Shown: positions 10,199 to 25,100 of the stretch, piece by piece
Numbering within the stretch: the first letter of the stretch is position 1
Layout of the letters: each line of letters begins with the position of its first letter
Source of the DNA: Chiridota heheva
Lineage: Eukaryota; Echinodermata; Holothuroidea; Apodida; Chiridotidae
Direction of reading: 5' to 3'
DNA: 64,000 nt
NCBI GenBank assembly: GCA_020152595.1
Contig: JAIGNY010002020.1
Location: 1,185,001 to 1,249,000 of the forward strand
Notes under the pieces: generated by a model
Seen by the model: the letters and a program-made list of their open reading frames with translations, nothing else
The model's database searches: none
What the model was told of the DNA's origin: nothing
Translations under genes and position numbers: made by a program

Positions 10199-13100
10199 GT
10201 AAAGAAATTTCATTTCTGTCTACTGTATTATTGCTGTTAATTAGATAAGTAACTAATCAACAGTTCATTCTGAAACTGCTTAGAAATTTTAGTCTTAATT
10301 TATATTGCAGGTATTGCATTTTGAACAGGATGAATAAGAGTTGCAGATTAAGGATTCCTGCTTTCCCATTAAATATGCGTCTTATTCTTAAATCACAACT
10401 TAAGGGAACCTTGTCAAGATTTCTTGTTTCAATCATGATAAAGAACTTGATACTTTGAGAAGATATTGCTTTCTTCATTTATTTGGGTACTGATGGGATA
10501 AAGAGCATAATTTTTTTTGGGAAGAAATATTTAGCAAAACTTTATTCTCATTTCCTTGACATTGTAGGTTAAGGGACAATCTAATGGAAGGTCCTAAGAA
10601 AGTGAATGTATCCTTTCCCTTCTCTCCCTTTCCAGATCTTATAGTGTGACAATCATCTCGAATCAGGTTTCTTATTTGATCTTAAGATAGTGGGCCGCCA
10701 CTTCTCTTGTCTCAGATTTGAAGTCTTGTTTGGATAATATTCAATCTTGTTTGCTACTTGTTTTGTCTGTAGCTTTTGAAGCAGAATTGGGCATACCAAA
10801 GGGTACCATCATGACTGTGATTAAAGCAGGGGGATCAACTGGTTCTTTTGCACAACTTCAGGAGGGCAAGCTCACTACCGAAGAGTTTGGAAAAATATTT
10901 TCCAAGGAATGTTCAGACCAGGTGAGCATCATATTCTTCAGACATTTCTTGTGGTGCAAGGTGGTATATACAGGGATATTTATCTGAACTCACTAAATTT
11001 CATTGGTATTGTTCTCTTCCACGGTTTCTTATTTGCCATTTCCGCCTTATTTCTTCTTTAAAACTCATTTTTTTAAATGGAGAATCAGTATAAGAAAGAA
11101 AGTTTAGCCTTGTAGACAATGAATAACTCTAATCAAAGTCAGTATGTCCAAGCCGGTACAGATGTCTAGTGTTACTTTTGTTAGCCTGGCTTATCCCTGT
11201 CTATGATGTTTGTATGTGCCATTTCATTGTCATGATACGTATAATGTGCATATTTCTAAACATTGCGCGATAATACTACGCAAACTAAGAGCGTATTTTG
11301 CTGTGTGCTGAAGCTTTTTTATATCATTGTAAATGTTATGTACACCAAGAAAAAAACAAAAGTGTTTTCTTGTAAATTGTATATTCTAATCTATTTCTAT
11401 AATAACCCAAAAAGCTGTTCGATAATGTAAATAAAGTGTGATTAAATTTATAAGAAATACATGAGAACTGTGCTGAATTGCCTTGATGACATCACCAAGC
11501 TGAAGGACATACACTGTATGAAATGTTTTTAAGAACATTTTTCTACTCTTTGAATTGTTATAACTTCTAAGCGGAATAAGATATTAACACAGTTTTTTTA
11601 CTACTTTGTTGGAAACCACAGATTTTCTCTATCATATATGAAAAAATGAAAATCCAATGGAATATTCCATTAAAGCAGAAATCAATTGTAAAATTTCACA
11701 CAGTAACCTTTAAGTTTGTTTACTATTGAAGGATAAAACTTAGTGATGCTCTGACTTTTGTGGTGTATCATACTGTACCTACAAATGGGATGTGTATCTT
11801 AACCATTACCATTCATGTACATCATCTTCTTGCACTTGCCCACAAACTTTAGTTCCTTGTTCCTCTTAAGCATCCTAGTGCAATTTTATTGGTTTTCTGC
11901 ACTATAGAAATAACAGTGATTGATTGATTAATTAATTGGTTGGTTGATTAATCGATTGATTGATTGATCGATCCTATCACAGGGGAAATAGTGAACCAAA
12001 ACCCATTATTACATGGTGGACCACAATGCCCATGGCATCTACGAAATCTGAATCCTTCGATTTGGATGTGGACCTGCATTTTATTCTTTTTTTTATTGGT
12101 CTGAATAATTTTCCTCATTACCAAATCAATAAGATGTTAGGATTGAAAACATGTAAGTTATGAAACCCTACAGTAACAAACTTCAACTTGTGGGAAAGAT
12201 TCTGAAAGGCTGCTATTCCAAGAAATAATATATCTTGCCTTATTAGATCTTCTGGAATAATTTGATCACTTATGTCATTTTATCCTACAGCTTGGTCATT
12301 CAGTGTCAATGAAAGATTTTCTGCCATACTATAAAAAGAAATCAAGTACGTCTTTACCAGCAATGGTGGATGCTATTCAATGTATTCGAGCTGAAGGCAT
12401 GAAGACAGCGTTGCTCACAAATAATTGGAGATCGGAGAATAGTGGTTCCCTTCTGCCAGTTGACAGGACGTTATTTGATGTTGTAAGTGCTTCATATCAT
12501 TGAGTGTCCATCAGTAAGAGGAAAAGTGCAAGAGTTCTGTGTCTTGTAAGCAATCCATATATAGTAGATAAATACTATAAATGTACATGTCCATCACTAC
12601 CTCAGGGAAAGGCAGAAACATTTCAATCAAGTTAAAAGTTACTGTCTAGGAATTTCAATTATGTTCAATCCTATCAAGGCTTGAGGGCTTATATAACTTA
12701 CCTCCTCATGGATGGGACACCAGTCCATCGCAGGTTAACTCTCCAGCTGAAACTGGTAATTATTTTACAGTTGAGTGAACTGAAGCAGGTTGGATCAATT
12801 GCTCATAGACACAGCACGGCACCCTGGCTGAAATTCAATTCTTTTGAGTATGAGACTGATGCCTTAACCACTGGGCTACTGCACTCCCAATTAAGCAAAA
12901 CATTTATTTTGTAAATATTTAGTTCCTATGAAAGAAAGTTTTAGAAAAAAATGTTTCTTGTTGTGAATACTTTTGCTATGTGGATTTCTTCATTAGCTTG
13001 ACTATTGAAAGAATATACTAAAAGAACAGTAAGAGCTATTCTACTACCCCTGGTGTGGGCGTCCGCATCCAGACAAAGTTTTTCTTTGTTTGTTGGTAAT

Positions 13101-16100
13101 ATTTGGATGAGTTTGTTTGTTATGATAATGACATTCCTGACATGAATAACAATTTAGATATAAGTCTTGGAATTGATGAAAAAGCAAACAAAAAATTCCT
13201 CACCTCAAAAGAATTTGAAATTAGGTGTCTTGGGTATAAAAGAAAATATAAACAAAGTTTTTGGAGGAGATTTTTTTTGTTATTATACAGTAGTTACATT
13301 ACAGTGATGACATTCCTGACATGAAAAGCAATAAAAATGCTTGTCTTGCCATGAATGAAGAAGAAAACAAAAGATTCCTCCCCTCACTAGAAATTAGGTG
13401 TCTTGGGTATATATCAAAACAAATTAAACATTAGGTGGAATGTTGCATAGAAAATGACATGATGATAAGTAGATGACAGGGTGAGTTCGCATGTGGGCCC
13501 AGGTGGATTGGCATGTGGAATTGAGTGGAATGGCATGTGGAACAGGGTGGAATGGCATGTGGGACAGGGTGGAATGGCATGTGGGACAGGGTGGAATGGC
13601 ATGTGGAACAGGGTGGAATGGCATGTGGGACAGGGTGGAATGACATGTGGGACATGGTGGAATGGCATGTTGGACAGGGTGGAATGGCATGTTGGACAGG
13701 GTGGAATGGCATGTGGGACATGTGTTAGGATTTCAGTTGTGATGGCATGTGGGTAATGCATATGTGGTGGAACGACAAATAGATCTTGTTTTCAGGTATG
13801 ATTGCATGTAGTACGAAGGGCTTGGGATGACATTTGGGACAGAGGTTGGGATGGCATGTGACACAGGCTGGATAGTGCATTAATAGTGGTGAGGGGATTT
13901 GTACCATTTGCAATATCTAGTTTGTCATACATTAAGCAATATTGTTTTGCATAATTTTTCTTTAATGTTACTTTTTACTTGCACAATTCTCATGCTACTT
14001 CACACACATATTTTCTCAAATTGGAAGTGTTGATTACAATCTATGTTGTAGTTCTGGGATGCGTAAGGGTTTGGGAGGGTATGTGATGAGGATTGGGTGT
14101 GTTGCAGTGGTGGTTAGGAGTGAATTATATAATGAAAAATAACAGACAAATTGTGTTTTGCTTTGAAGGATTGTTTTACTTAAGATGAATAGAGGGTAGT
14201 TTAGTGGGTAAATGACTAAAAATAATAATTGTATTATATCAAAAGGATGCTTTTGTAATATTTTATTCTTTCATTGACATTCGCAAGTCATGGTTTCTCC
14301 TTTCTTTAGTGATTAACTCAAAGTGGTGTTTTAGTTATAAAGAGTGCTAGCTTTCAAACGTTTTCCGAGTTACTGGGTGAGGTCGTAACCTTGAACTTTT
14401 TCTGTCTTAAAATATCTGGGAAACTCCAAGACATTTTGAAGCTTGTAGTAAAATGTTGTAAAAATCGAAAGCAAATGAAAATGTAAATGCATTCTTCAAA
14501 GCTCAAGTAATTTGAAATTATCTGCCCCTACAAGCCCAAAATGCATATACTTCGCTCAATTAGCTCATTCTCTGTACTAGCTTCGAATAGTCAAGCATGT
14601 TGTCCTTCTGACAGTTCTAGATTTATATTGGTGTTTGTGTATTTGACTTCTAAACTGTTTTATGGTCCAAAAACTATTGAATTCTTTATGTTAATCATTT
14701 TTATGTGTAAACCATTATTTCAAGTGTGCATACACAAGAGTAAAGATATATGAAGTGGGATGGGATAGGCAGCACTAAAACTTTATATTCTTCTTTCTCC
14801 ATGCAACGTCTTCAGGTGATTGAGTCTTGTGTTGTAGGCATGATGAAACCAGACCCCAACATCTACCATGCTTGTCTGAAACAGCTCAAAGTTACTCCAG
14901 AGGAGGCCGTTTTTCTCGATGATATTGAAAAATATGTGGAGGGCGCCAGAAGTGTTGGAATAAGTGCAATTAAGGTTTCAAAAATTTTCTTTTGTTGCAT
15001 TTTTGATATATATATTCCTGTCATTGTAGTTTATGTTTGCTTTTGATTTGAGCTTTAGTCTTACTTTTGTTCTTGTTGTATTGAGGAGTTTGTGTTTTTG
15101 AAACATTGTTTTACACTGTTTTTGTTGGCCTTCATTAGAAAGCAAAATGAAATTTGGAGATTGTAAAGCAATTAGCTCTAAAAGGAACATTTAATTGTAC
15201 CAAAAACACATGCAAATGTATGAAAAAATAGGCATGAAGTAATCAGTGGGAACAGATAAAGGCCTATAAAGAGAATAGAGAAATGGAGTACAGAGAGATA
15301 GTACAAAGAGAAGATGCAAAAAAGGAAGTGTGTGACAATAGGGAATTGTGGGTAGGGGGTGTAAAAAAGGAAGTGTGTGACAATAGGGAATTGTGGGTAG
15401 GGGGTAGACAAGAGGATCAGAAAGATGAAAAATTGCAAGAAAAAGAATGTATGATTAAGAGAATTAAGCAATGTAAAGGAAGGCAAGAGGAAAGGAGGTT
15501 AAGAATCCAGATGGAGATGATGACCTGGTGATGAGGAGAGAATGGTGAAGTGGAGGAAAGTGATGAACATATTAAAGGCATTGGGAGAGATGGAGGAGAG
15601 TTAGAGGATAAAGTTAAACTAAGTAGTGGAGGTGTTTGAAGACATGCTATTAAAACATGTATCAAACTGGAAAGAGCAAATTGTGCTTTTCAAAAACAAT
15701 TACTGATTGGGATAAGAATGTGGTTGGGGTAAGATGTGAGTAACCCAGTTTAATTGTCTTTTGAATGACATGCATCTACATGTTTATCATATAATGCATG
15801 AACTCATTAAGCATACTGTACAGCTATCTCATAAATTCATAATGGCAATATTCATATTAGTGGCCTGCAGTGTTAAGTACGTTGTACTCGTTGTTCTATC
15901 CTTTGTTCACAAGCTTGGACACTAGATTATATTTCGTGCTTACAGGTTGACAAACCAGAAGATGCCTTGCAAGAGCTTTCAAGCAAGCTCAGTATACCTC
16001 TGAAAGGATTTGTGCCAGGCACCACGGCTGTGAGGAAAGGCATGGAATTCCCTCACGGTCCGTTGCAAGCTTATCTGCAATCTCTGAGCATACACTCAAA

Positions 16101-19100
16101 GGAGGACAAGCTCAACATTAGGCAGTTTGCTCATGGCCAATCTAATCCGACATACTTTGTGGGTGATGGAGAACATAATCTGGTGTTGAGAAAGAAACCA
16201 CCCGGTAAATTGCTGCCCTCTGCCCATATGGTGGAACGAGAATATGAGATCATGAACGCTGTTCAAGATCACGGGTTCCTGTGCCAAGAATGGTTGCACT
16301 CTGTGAGGACAATGAGTGAGAAATCTTTTCTTCTATCATAAAAGAAATTATTAGCTGTTTCTTTTGTTGCATTTGATATTGGTTACTCATTATTTAGTTA
16401 TGGTGGACAAAGCTGATGGCCTTTGTTTGTTTGGCACTTTTAGGTGACTGTGTTTAATCCAAAAAACAATGATCTCATTTAAATATAGATATATTTAATT
16501 AAAAAAATTTATATTTCTCATCGAGATACACAGGAAACCTTTGCATATTCATGAATGTGAAAACCAAAACATTTATGTATTTCATTTTACAATTCAAATG
16601 AAAATTTTCCTGAAGATATTTATATTTTTAGTAATTACATGTAGCTGTCTTTTGATTTTTCCATCAGATATTTTAGACTGAGACCAATTAAAAAATACTA
16701 CAAGAAAATTTCCTATATATGTATCCTTACATGTAGCTATGTATAATAATTTGAATGTCTGATTATAATAAGTCAGGTAGCTCAGTTGGTAGAGTGCACG
16801 ATTGAGATGCTGGAGGGACCGGGTTTAAGCCCCTGGTCAGGTCTAACCAGTTTTCCACAACTATGTAGACAGATGCTGATCATCAAAGCGGAAGTACGTC
16901 ATTTGCCGCTCCTGCTCCGTCCATTGGAGGGGATGTTAAGCCATTGGTCCCTATGGTAGGACAGTCACACCCTACCTGGTTCTCTGAACACTATTCGAGA
17001 AGAGAAGTGTGAAAACATGGTGTTCATTCACTGAGCTAATGGATGGATGATGCACCATATGGGCAGCTCTCCCCTATGCCTAAGCTCTGATGTTTGTAAA
17101 CCGCTTTTGAATATACTTGTATAGAAAGGGGGTTATATAAAATAATTACTATTACTAGGATCTGGTGTAGACTCCAATAATAACAAGTTTACTGAAAAGG
17201 CTGTGCATAATTCTTGCAACAAAATTGATCAGACAATTTTTAGCAATCAAAATTTAAAAAATGTAGAACCCTTTCTTTTATTTTCATGTGCTCTGTGCAT
17301 TTATGTATGGAAAGTAAAAATGACACAAGTTCCAATATTTTGTTTTTGAAGCTTCTTTCTTTGGTGGTATTTTTCTATTATATAAATGAAAAATGATTAA
17401 TGTATCATATATTGATCATTGTTTGGGCACCTTAACTGAATGTCCAGTGTGACAAATATCACCTTGGGCATTCTTCATTTCATACCTCAGGTTGGATTAT
17501 GATCATGCATGATCAGTTATAGATTAACCCTTACATCATTATTGTGGCCTACCTGATAAGCATCCAAAATTTGGCAATTAAAATTTATTTTGAAAAGTAT
17601 TCTGTATTATTTGCTGGGCTAGAATACTATCAAAAGCAAAGACACTGTGGGGTACTATAACTGAATTATACTATATTGTTTGCGATTAATCTGAAAATTT
17701 CTTTTCATGCATAATATTAGGATGAAATAACTTGTGTTTACAAAATTTGAAAAATCAAAAACAAAAATATTGATATGATGATTGTTTGATGTTTAAAATT
17801 GAATTACTTGGTTTAAAGATAACCAAGTTTTATCACGTATAACATCAAGATGTAAAAGAAAATGAGCAAAGGATTTTTTTTTTCATCAGTATTTCTAGAA
17901 TACTGTTACTGTTATTCCCAAACCTTTGATTTCATTCTCATTGTAGTGTTGTTGGCACTCCCTTTTATCTCATGCATTACGTGGAAGGCAGAGTTTTCAA
18001 AGACCCAAAACTCCCTGGACTAGGAAAGGAGGAACGAAGTGCCATCTATACGGCTGTGATGGATGTTTTGTGTACAATTCACAATGTTGATGTTAGAAAA
18101 GCTGGTCTGGAAGGATTTGGCAAGCAAGGTAGAAAGCTATTCAATCAGTGCTTATATTTTTGGAAAAATTGCAGTACATCTTCTTTAAAAGGATTTTGCT
18201 AGTGTTTACTGCATATTTTGTTTGATATTGAGACTGACTAATTATGCCTTTTAACAGTTGGCATAGCCTTAAAATTATGGTAGGGATGGTGCGTGGAATA
18301 TGACAATGAGGCACAAAGTATAACAGTTGAAGTGTTTGGGTACAAAGGCCAAGATATGACCAGCCCTAATCTCCCCTCAGTTTTGAATACCTCAATTTTC
18401 AATCACAAAACCATCATCAGATGTTCCACTATAGAAATGTTGAATAATCCATCAAACTAGGTCATCGGGGATTTAGTCGATAATACTGAAGATAAACTGT
18501 ATCCCTAAAATGAGTTCTTTGGCTGATAAACCAAACAATGGCGTAGCCAGAGGGAGTGGGGGGGGGGCTTGCCTCCCCTCCAATCCCACACCCCCAAAAA
18601 AATTACACATCAAAAATATATGTTTTGCCCAGGTGAGCTAGTGAGCTATTAAATTACGAGACCCATTATCCGTAAAGTTACTATGCCTGCCTGGTGGTTC
18701 TACTACAGTTGTTGACAAATTTCAATGAGCAATTCAGCATTAAACCAAGAGCTTTTACAAACTCTATATATAATGCACACCTTCAGACTGTGACACATTG
18801 TGACAAATATCACACAGACAGTTACCCACCCACCCACCCCCACCCACCCCCTCCCACTAAAAACTATAAAAAAAAATCCATACGCCAGTACCTGACTCAC
18901 TTCATGTCCCGTAGCTTTCTGGAACTTTGCCCCTTGAAAAGACACCACTCGATTTGGCTTCAATTTTAACGAATTTTATATCTCTAAAAAGCGTTATTTC
19001 TTAGAGCTTCTCAGAATTTCTCAGGGCTTTTTCCCTGGACACCAACAGGGGCCCTTAGGCAGGATCCTTGCACCCCACGTCTTGAGGCTTTGCACTACAT

Positions 19101-22100
19101 ACAAAGCAATGTCACCGTACTTTCAGTTATCTCCATCAAAAATACCTTTTGCTGCCCATGGCTGCCCGCCCCCTGCCCCCTTTTCTCCCTCCTCCTTCCT
19201 AAAACAAAAATCAGTGAAACCAAACCCACATTTACTGTTATATAGCATATTAGGAATCCAAGTTTAATCTTGATATTGATGTTAAGTGCTGGTCAAGTAC
19301 TTTGCTTTTGCCTGGTTGTATTTGTAGACCATAGAAAATTGGTTTTGGAAGAAATACAACACATGGTGAAAATTCATTTTTTTCATCATTTTCTGAAAAA
19401 TGACACATAATGGCTCTTTATGTCTGTATTTCTTGTGTGCTATTAGGCTTTTTCACAAAATTTAAAATTAATGTCCAAAATTTGACGCAAAAATGTACAG
19501 TGTAAAGTGCACGAATGGATATCACTCTATAACTGTATGTTTACATGCGATTTAAAAAAAAAAACAGGTTTTTTTATGTTTGGGGAGACAATATTTGTAT
19601 TAATGTATTGTATGGCACTTTGATTAATTCTGCATTAATTAGTTTTACCATTATTTTCTCTCTTTACAGGAAACTATGTAGCAAGACAACTGAACCGATG
19701 GACAAAGCAGTACCAAGCTAGTTACACTCATAAAATTGAATCAGTTGACAAGCTTATGGAGTGGTTGCCTGAACGTGTGCCATCCTCTGAGGAATCAACA
19801 ATTGTTCATGGAGACTTCAGGTGACACTCAATTAATTGCTTTTTAGTTCCATAAACACCAAGGATCTTTGCTTAGCAGTGAGATTTTTATTTTATTGAGT
19901 AGCGGTAAAACTTTGCCAAAATCTTCTGTGGTTTCCTAGGTGTATGTATGGCTGGTCAAAGCAGGGAGTTGGAATAGATTCCAACTCCCTGGTCAAAGTA
20001 TGATGGTTTTTGAATACTTGCAAAATATGTGATGTAGCAGGAGTGAGGCTGCACAAATTTCATCAGTGATACTTTGCGATATTTTATTTAAAATCAACAG
20101 GCAATATATGAATGATTACCTATGTCAGTTGCAGAATGATATGAGGTATGTTGACGGTTAAAACTATTTAAAGTATGCCAGTCTCTTGCAAGACACTGTA
20201 GTAACTGATTAAAAGACAGTGGATATGAATGTATCTTGCAAAGACATTGTAGTAACTGATTAAAAGACAGTGGATATGAATGTATAAGCTACTGTCATGA
20301 CATAAATTTGCATATTTGCATATGATCATGAATAATAAGATTTGGAAATACATCACACTATAAAAATGGTCAATATTTAAACTATTATTGTTGGGATTTT
20401 TTAATGTTTTTTTTTGATTTTTTTACAACTCTGCAGGTAATGGTATTATTTTATCTTTTAGAATTGACAACATGATCTTCCATCCAACGGAGCCTATGGT
20501 TCTTGCTGTTCTAGACTGGGAGTTATGCACCCTTGGTGACCCTCTGCTGGACCTCGCTTATTGTTGCTCTCCCTTCCTCTTGCCACCCAATCCATTCATG
20601 AAAGGTAGGATACATGTCTTAAAGTTAAATTCATACTCGAGCCATGAAGACCCATCAGTTCAGTGCTTACTCCGTTTTCCTTTGCGTAAGCAGATGGGAG
20701 CATACATGTATGACTCCCCTGGGCAGGATGCCAGTCCATTCACAGGTCAGCAATGCTGGTATTCCTTTTACAGCTGAGTAAACTGGAGCAAGTAAAGTGT
20801 CGTCCTCCTGTTTTCTTTCCTTCCTACCTCTAAAATGATCTGACCTCTCAGGCACAATTTGACCCTCATTGTCGTGGTGCCGTTAAGACCTTATCAAACA
20901 AAGAAACAAACAAGGATTCAATGCACTGCTATCGACGGGAGTCAAATCCATTATCTTCACATACAAGCTTGACTCCTTAACCACGTAGCCACTGCACCTC
21001 TATGAAAGTGATTTAAAGGAAAGTAAACAGAAAGGTTACTACCCTGATATTTTTTAATGATTTACATGATATAAGTCAAATTTCAGAAATTAAAATTCAT
21101 GAAATTTTGGTGTTCATTAGTCCTTGCAACGAAGCATACAAATTTAAAGTACAATATTGTCAAGGTGTTTAGGCACTAGTGTTGTGTACTTCAGGAGCTA
21201 ATGTGCAAATTTCTTTTAAAGATTATGTAAAGCTCAATATTGTAGCTTTATGCAATGCACACTTTTGCATGATGAAATAAACCTCTTTAAGAGGAATGAT
21301 CCATCAATCATTATGGGCTTTGCACAAAGTTCTCCAATCATGTTTATATTAAGGCTCAGTCAAGGACCAATCTTATTTGCATCACTGCAAATCAGGTATG
21401 TGGCTTGAGCCCAATATGAATGACCTATTGTGTACAGTGTAACAGTAGCTGGTTGCTAGCAAGTGAACTCTGAATAGATCTGTGAAGAGGCTCTCAATTG
21501 GAAGGTATTGTTTAACTCTGTGCTGTGTATGGTGTAACAATAGCTCTTTGTTAGTAAGTGAATTGTGAAGAGTCTTTGGGTTGAAAGGTGTGGATTACTC
21601 CTGATTATCAGAAAATCGAGGGTGTCGGGTTGGAGGGGTCTAAGGGCAAAAATTATTAATGTGAAAAAAGGAAAGGATCATTGTTTTGAGCTAAATGGAC
21701 TGCATGGGTTCAATTTAATGGTTAACTCACTCAGAATATGGTCACACCATCAAGATCTGATATGTATTTGTGATGCATTCTGAAAGACTTGTTATCTCAT
21801 CTTTTCTCATTTTTCAAAAGTTGACAATTGTTTGAGGAGTAGCAAAGGGTAATCTTTCACTATCTTGGTGTTGTATCTTGTCTGTGTAGGCTTGCATGGG
21901 GTCCATGGGACTGACCTTGGCATTCCATCAATGGATGAAATTATTACATCATACTTCAAGCAGAGAGGGCTCCCTGAGATTGACATAGACTTCTACATTG
22001 TGTTTTCCTTCTTCAGAAATGCTGCAATACTCCAAGGAGTCTACAAAAGAGGGTTAGAAGGTACATTTTTGTTTTTATTTTTGTAAAATGATTGAATTCA

Positions 22101-25100
22101 AAGTAAGGAAGGCAGGTTTGCAAAGAGTGTTCCTTGGGGTATCATATAATAGCCTAGAATTGCGGCTTTGTGGAATACTAAGTTTAAAAGAAAGAACTCA
22201 AGATCTTGGACATGAACTCGCTGGATCAAGCTTCATCTGTGTTTGTATATTTGATTCCCTTGGCCATTAATCAGAGATGTCAATCATAAACAACTTCTCT
22301 ATTTTAGTTTGTTTTTGTAAGTAAGGATGTTTAGTTAATATTGTAACTTTATTATCCTCTCACCAAAAAAGTTGGTGAAGAGGGGATACAGCATCTTTAC
22401 TGTTCGTCTGTCCATTCGTTCGTTCATCTGTCCGTCCATCCACGTCTATTCCGTTGGTCCTCGTCTATTCTGTCTGTCCTCGTCTATTCCGTCCGTCCAT
22501 TCACATTTATTGTCCGTCCGGCCTCTTGCATTGTTCAGATACTAAGGAACTTGAGATTGCTGCCCTAGGAAAGGAATTCCAAGTATTTTTAAGAGAAAAA
22601 AAAAATCATATAAAGGAGGACAAATGCATTCCAGACTTGAATGGCAACAATTGCAGGATTTGTCTGGGATGAAAAAAGTTGAATGATAGATTTGACAACT
22701 GACTGGAATTTATAATGATGTAGTTGCTTTAATAGAGCAGACACATAATAAGACATGATAATCTGCAAATTAGTCTGTACTGGATTTTCATTCTGATTTG
22801 GTAGGAAGATCAATTCTATCTGGTTTATAAGGGGAAAAAAGTTGAGCATGTTTCTATTGAATGTGTCAGATTTTAAGTTCAGGCTGGAAGAGGGGGGGGG
22901 GCTGTAGTGCAATGAAGATATTGGAGGTTATAGTGAAGGTTGGAATATAGAGTTGGTTAAGAGTATATTTGGTGGATGAGTGGATGGCAAAAGGTGGGTT
23001 GGGGTAGTAGATGAATAGATGATGGTAGATGAATGGGGGATATTAGGTGAATGGGGGATGGTAGGTGAATGGGGAATGGTAAGGTGAATGGGGCATGTTG
23101 GGGAATAGAGGATGGCAGGTGAATGGAGGATTGTAGATGAACGTGGGATGGCATGTGAAGGGGGATGGTAGGTAAATGGGACATGTTGAGTTGAAGTGAG
23201 GGAATGGAAGGTGAGGAAAGAATGTTGGGTGAAAGATGGTAGAATGATTGGTAGATGTACATGTAGGAATTAGGATGAAGGTTGGATGGCATGGGGGACG
23301 GGATGGGGTGAAATGTGGGACAGGATGTCATGGCACATAGGACATGGTGGGGTTGCATGTGGGACAGGGTGGCATGGCATGTGAAACAAGTAAGTGTCAT
23401 GGCATTTATGACAGGCTGGGATGGCATGTGGGACAAATGGGATGGCATGGGGGATAGAGTGTAATGACATGTGAGACAGGATGGCATGTCATCTGGATTT
23501 CAGGTGGGATGGCATATGGGACAGGGTGGGATAGCATGTGGGATTGGATGGAATGGCCTGTAGGACAGGGTGGGATGGCATGTGGTACATGGAAGGATGG
23601 CATGTGGGAAAGGGTAGGATGGCACATGGATGATACAGGGAGGGATGGGATGTGGGACAAGGTGGAGTGGTATATGTGACATGGAGGGATGGCATGATAC
23701 ATGGACAGGGTGGCATGGCATATGGTGGGATGTCCTCTTAATTTCAGGTGTGATGGCATACATGTCATGTTGTGGAATGGTATCTGGATTTCATGTATGA
23801 TTTCCTGTAGGGAGGGAAGTAGCATATGTAGAACAGAGGGTGAGAAGGCAGGTGTGACAGAGGCTGGAAAGCATAATATTAGCAGCGAGGGGATGTGTAT
23901 GGTTTGTTATGTCTGGTTGTGTTTCAAAATATGTTTTATTTTGATCAATTTCCTTCAGTTCTCCAAGCTTGTCTGTTTACAGTAGAGTTGTTTCTGTAAG
24001 TTTTCTGCTAGCTCATGTACAATTCATCTCTACATGGACTTTAATAATCTCTGCATGCAAGCTTCAAGGATATGAACATTGTTTCTGACAACTGAGTTTT
24101 CTGTAATGGCTGTTGCTTTGTTTGTTGACTTTAATAGCAGCATTCATTGATTAAGCCACCACAATAATTTCCTTGTTCAGTAAATTAACAAATAATTTAT
24201 CAGTTTTCTTATATTTTTTGTTCAAACCTCTTTGACACAATTGTTCTGTATCAAACATTGACATTGATCATCAACCTGGAGTTTGCATTGCTCTGTTCTA
24301 CTTAATGACATGCCACAAAGTAGGCTTTGGCAGTACCACAAAAATTCGGTACCAGTACTTTCGTTAAGACAGTACTGGTACTATTTATAGTACTGGTTCT
24401 ACATACGTGTGTAAGAAGGTGAAAAACTATTACTGTGTGCTTGGTATTCTTGCCGTTCTAGTATCACAATAACATGTAACATTATTTATACTTCTACTAA
24501 TTACTATGTGTCTATAAGTTATAGACACATACTAAAGTCAGGCCTAATACACTGATAACATTATAAATGATTGCAGTGAAAATGATTTCCTCCGGGCATG
24601 TTCAGAGAGTACAGTGGAATGTATTGGGAAGAGAAAATTTATTATTACCTCTATCGGGTTTTATAAAAACTGTTTAAAAAAACTGTTTTTATTAAACCAA
24701 TTAAGTCAATAAATGTCAAAAAGTCATGTTTTTTGTCTTTTTCCCTTAATTTTTATACTAAAACGATTTATTTAACAAATTTCAAGTAAATTTCAGTATT
24801 TAGCAAGCACACAAATCTGTTATCACTTGGTCATTCATAAACTAACTTTGTATTTGCAATGTATACACTAGTTTTAACACTAGGTCCTAGGCCCAAGATC
24901 AATGATTCACATGGCATGAAATACCTTTCAAAATACTTTAAAATACCTCCAGTCAATAATAGTTGGTAAAAATGGAGTTCCAATCTTCATTTTGTTACAG
25001 CAAATTTAACTCCAAATTAGCTGTAAAGGCTGTGTAGAACCGCAAGTTTAAGTTTTAAACTTTCGATCGATTAAACGGGTAAATTTTGCGAGCTCTGAAC

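Noticed and set aside
16775-16850. tRNA gene candidate
   Set aside because: A and B boxes are good but there is no acceptor stem pairing, and the same head-plus-body recurs elsewhere, so it is a SINE.
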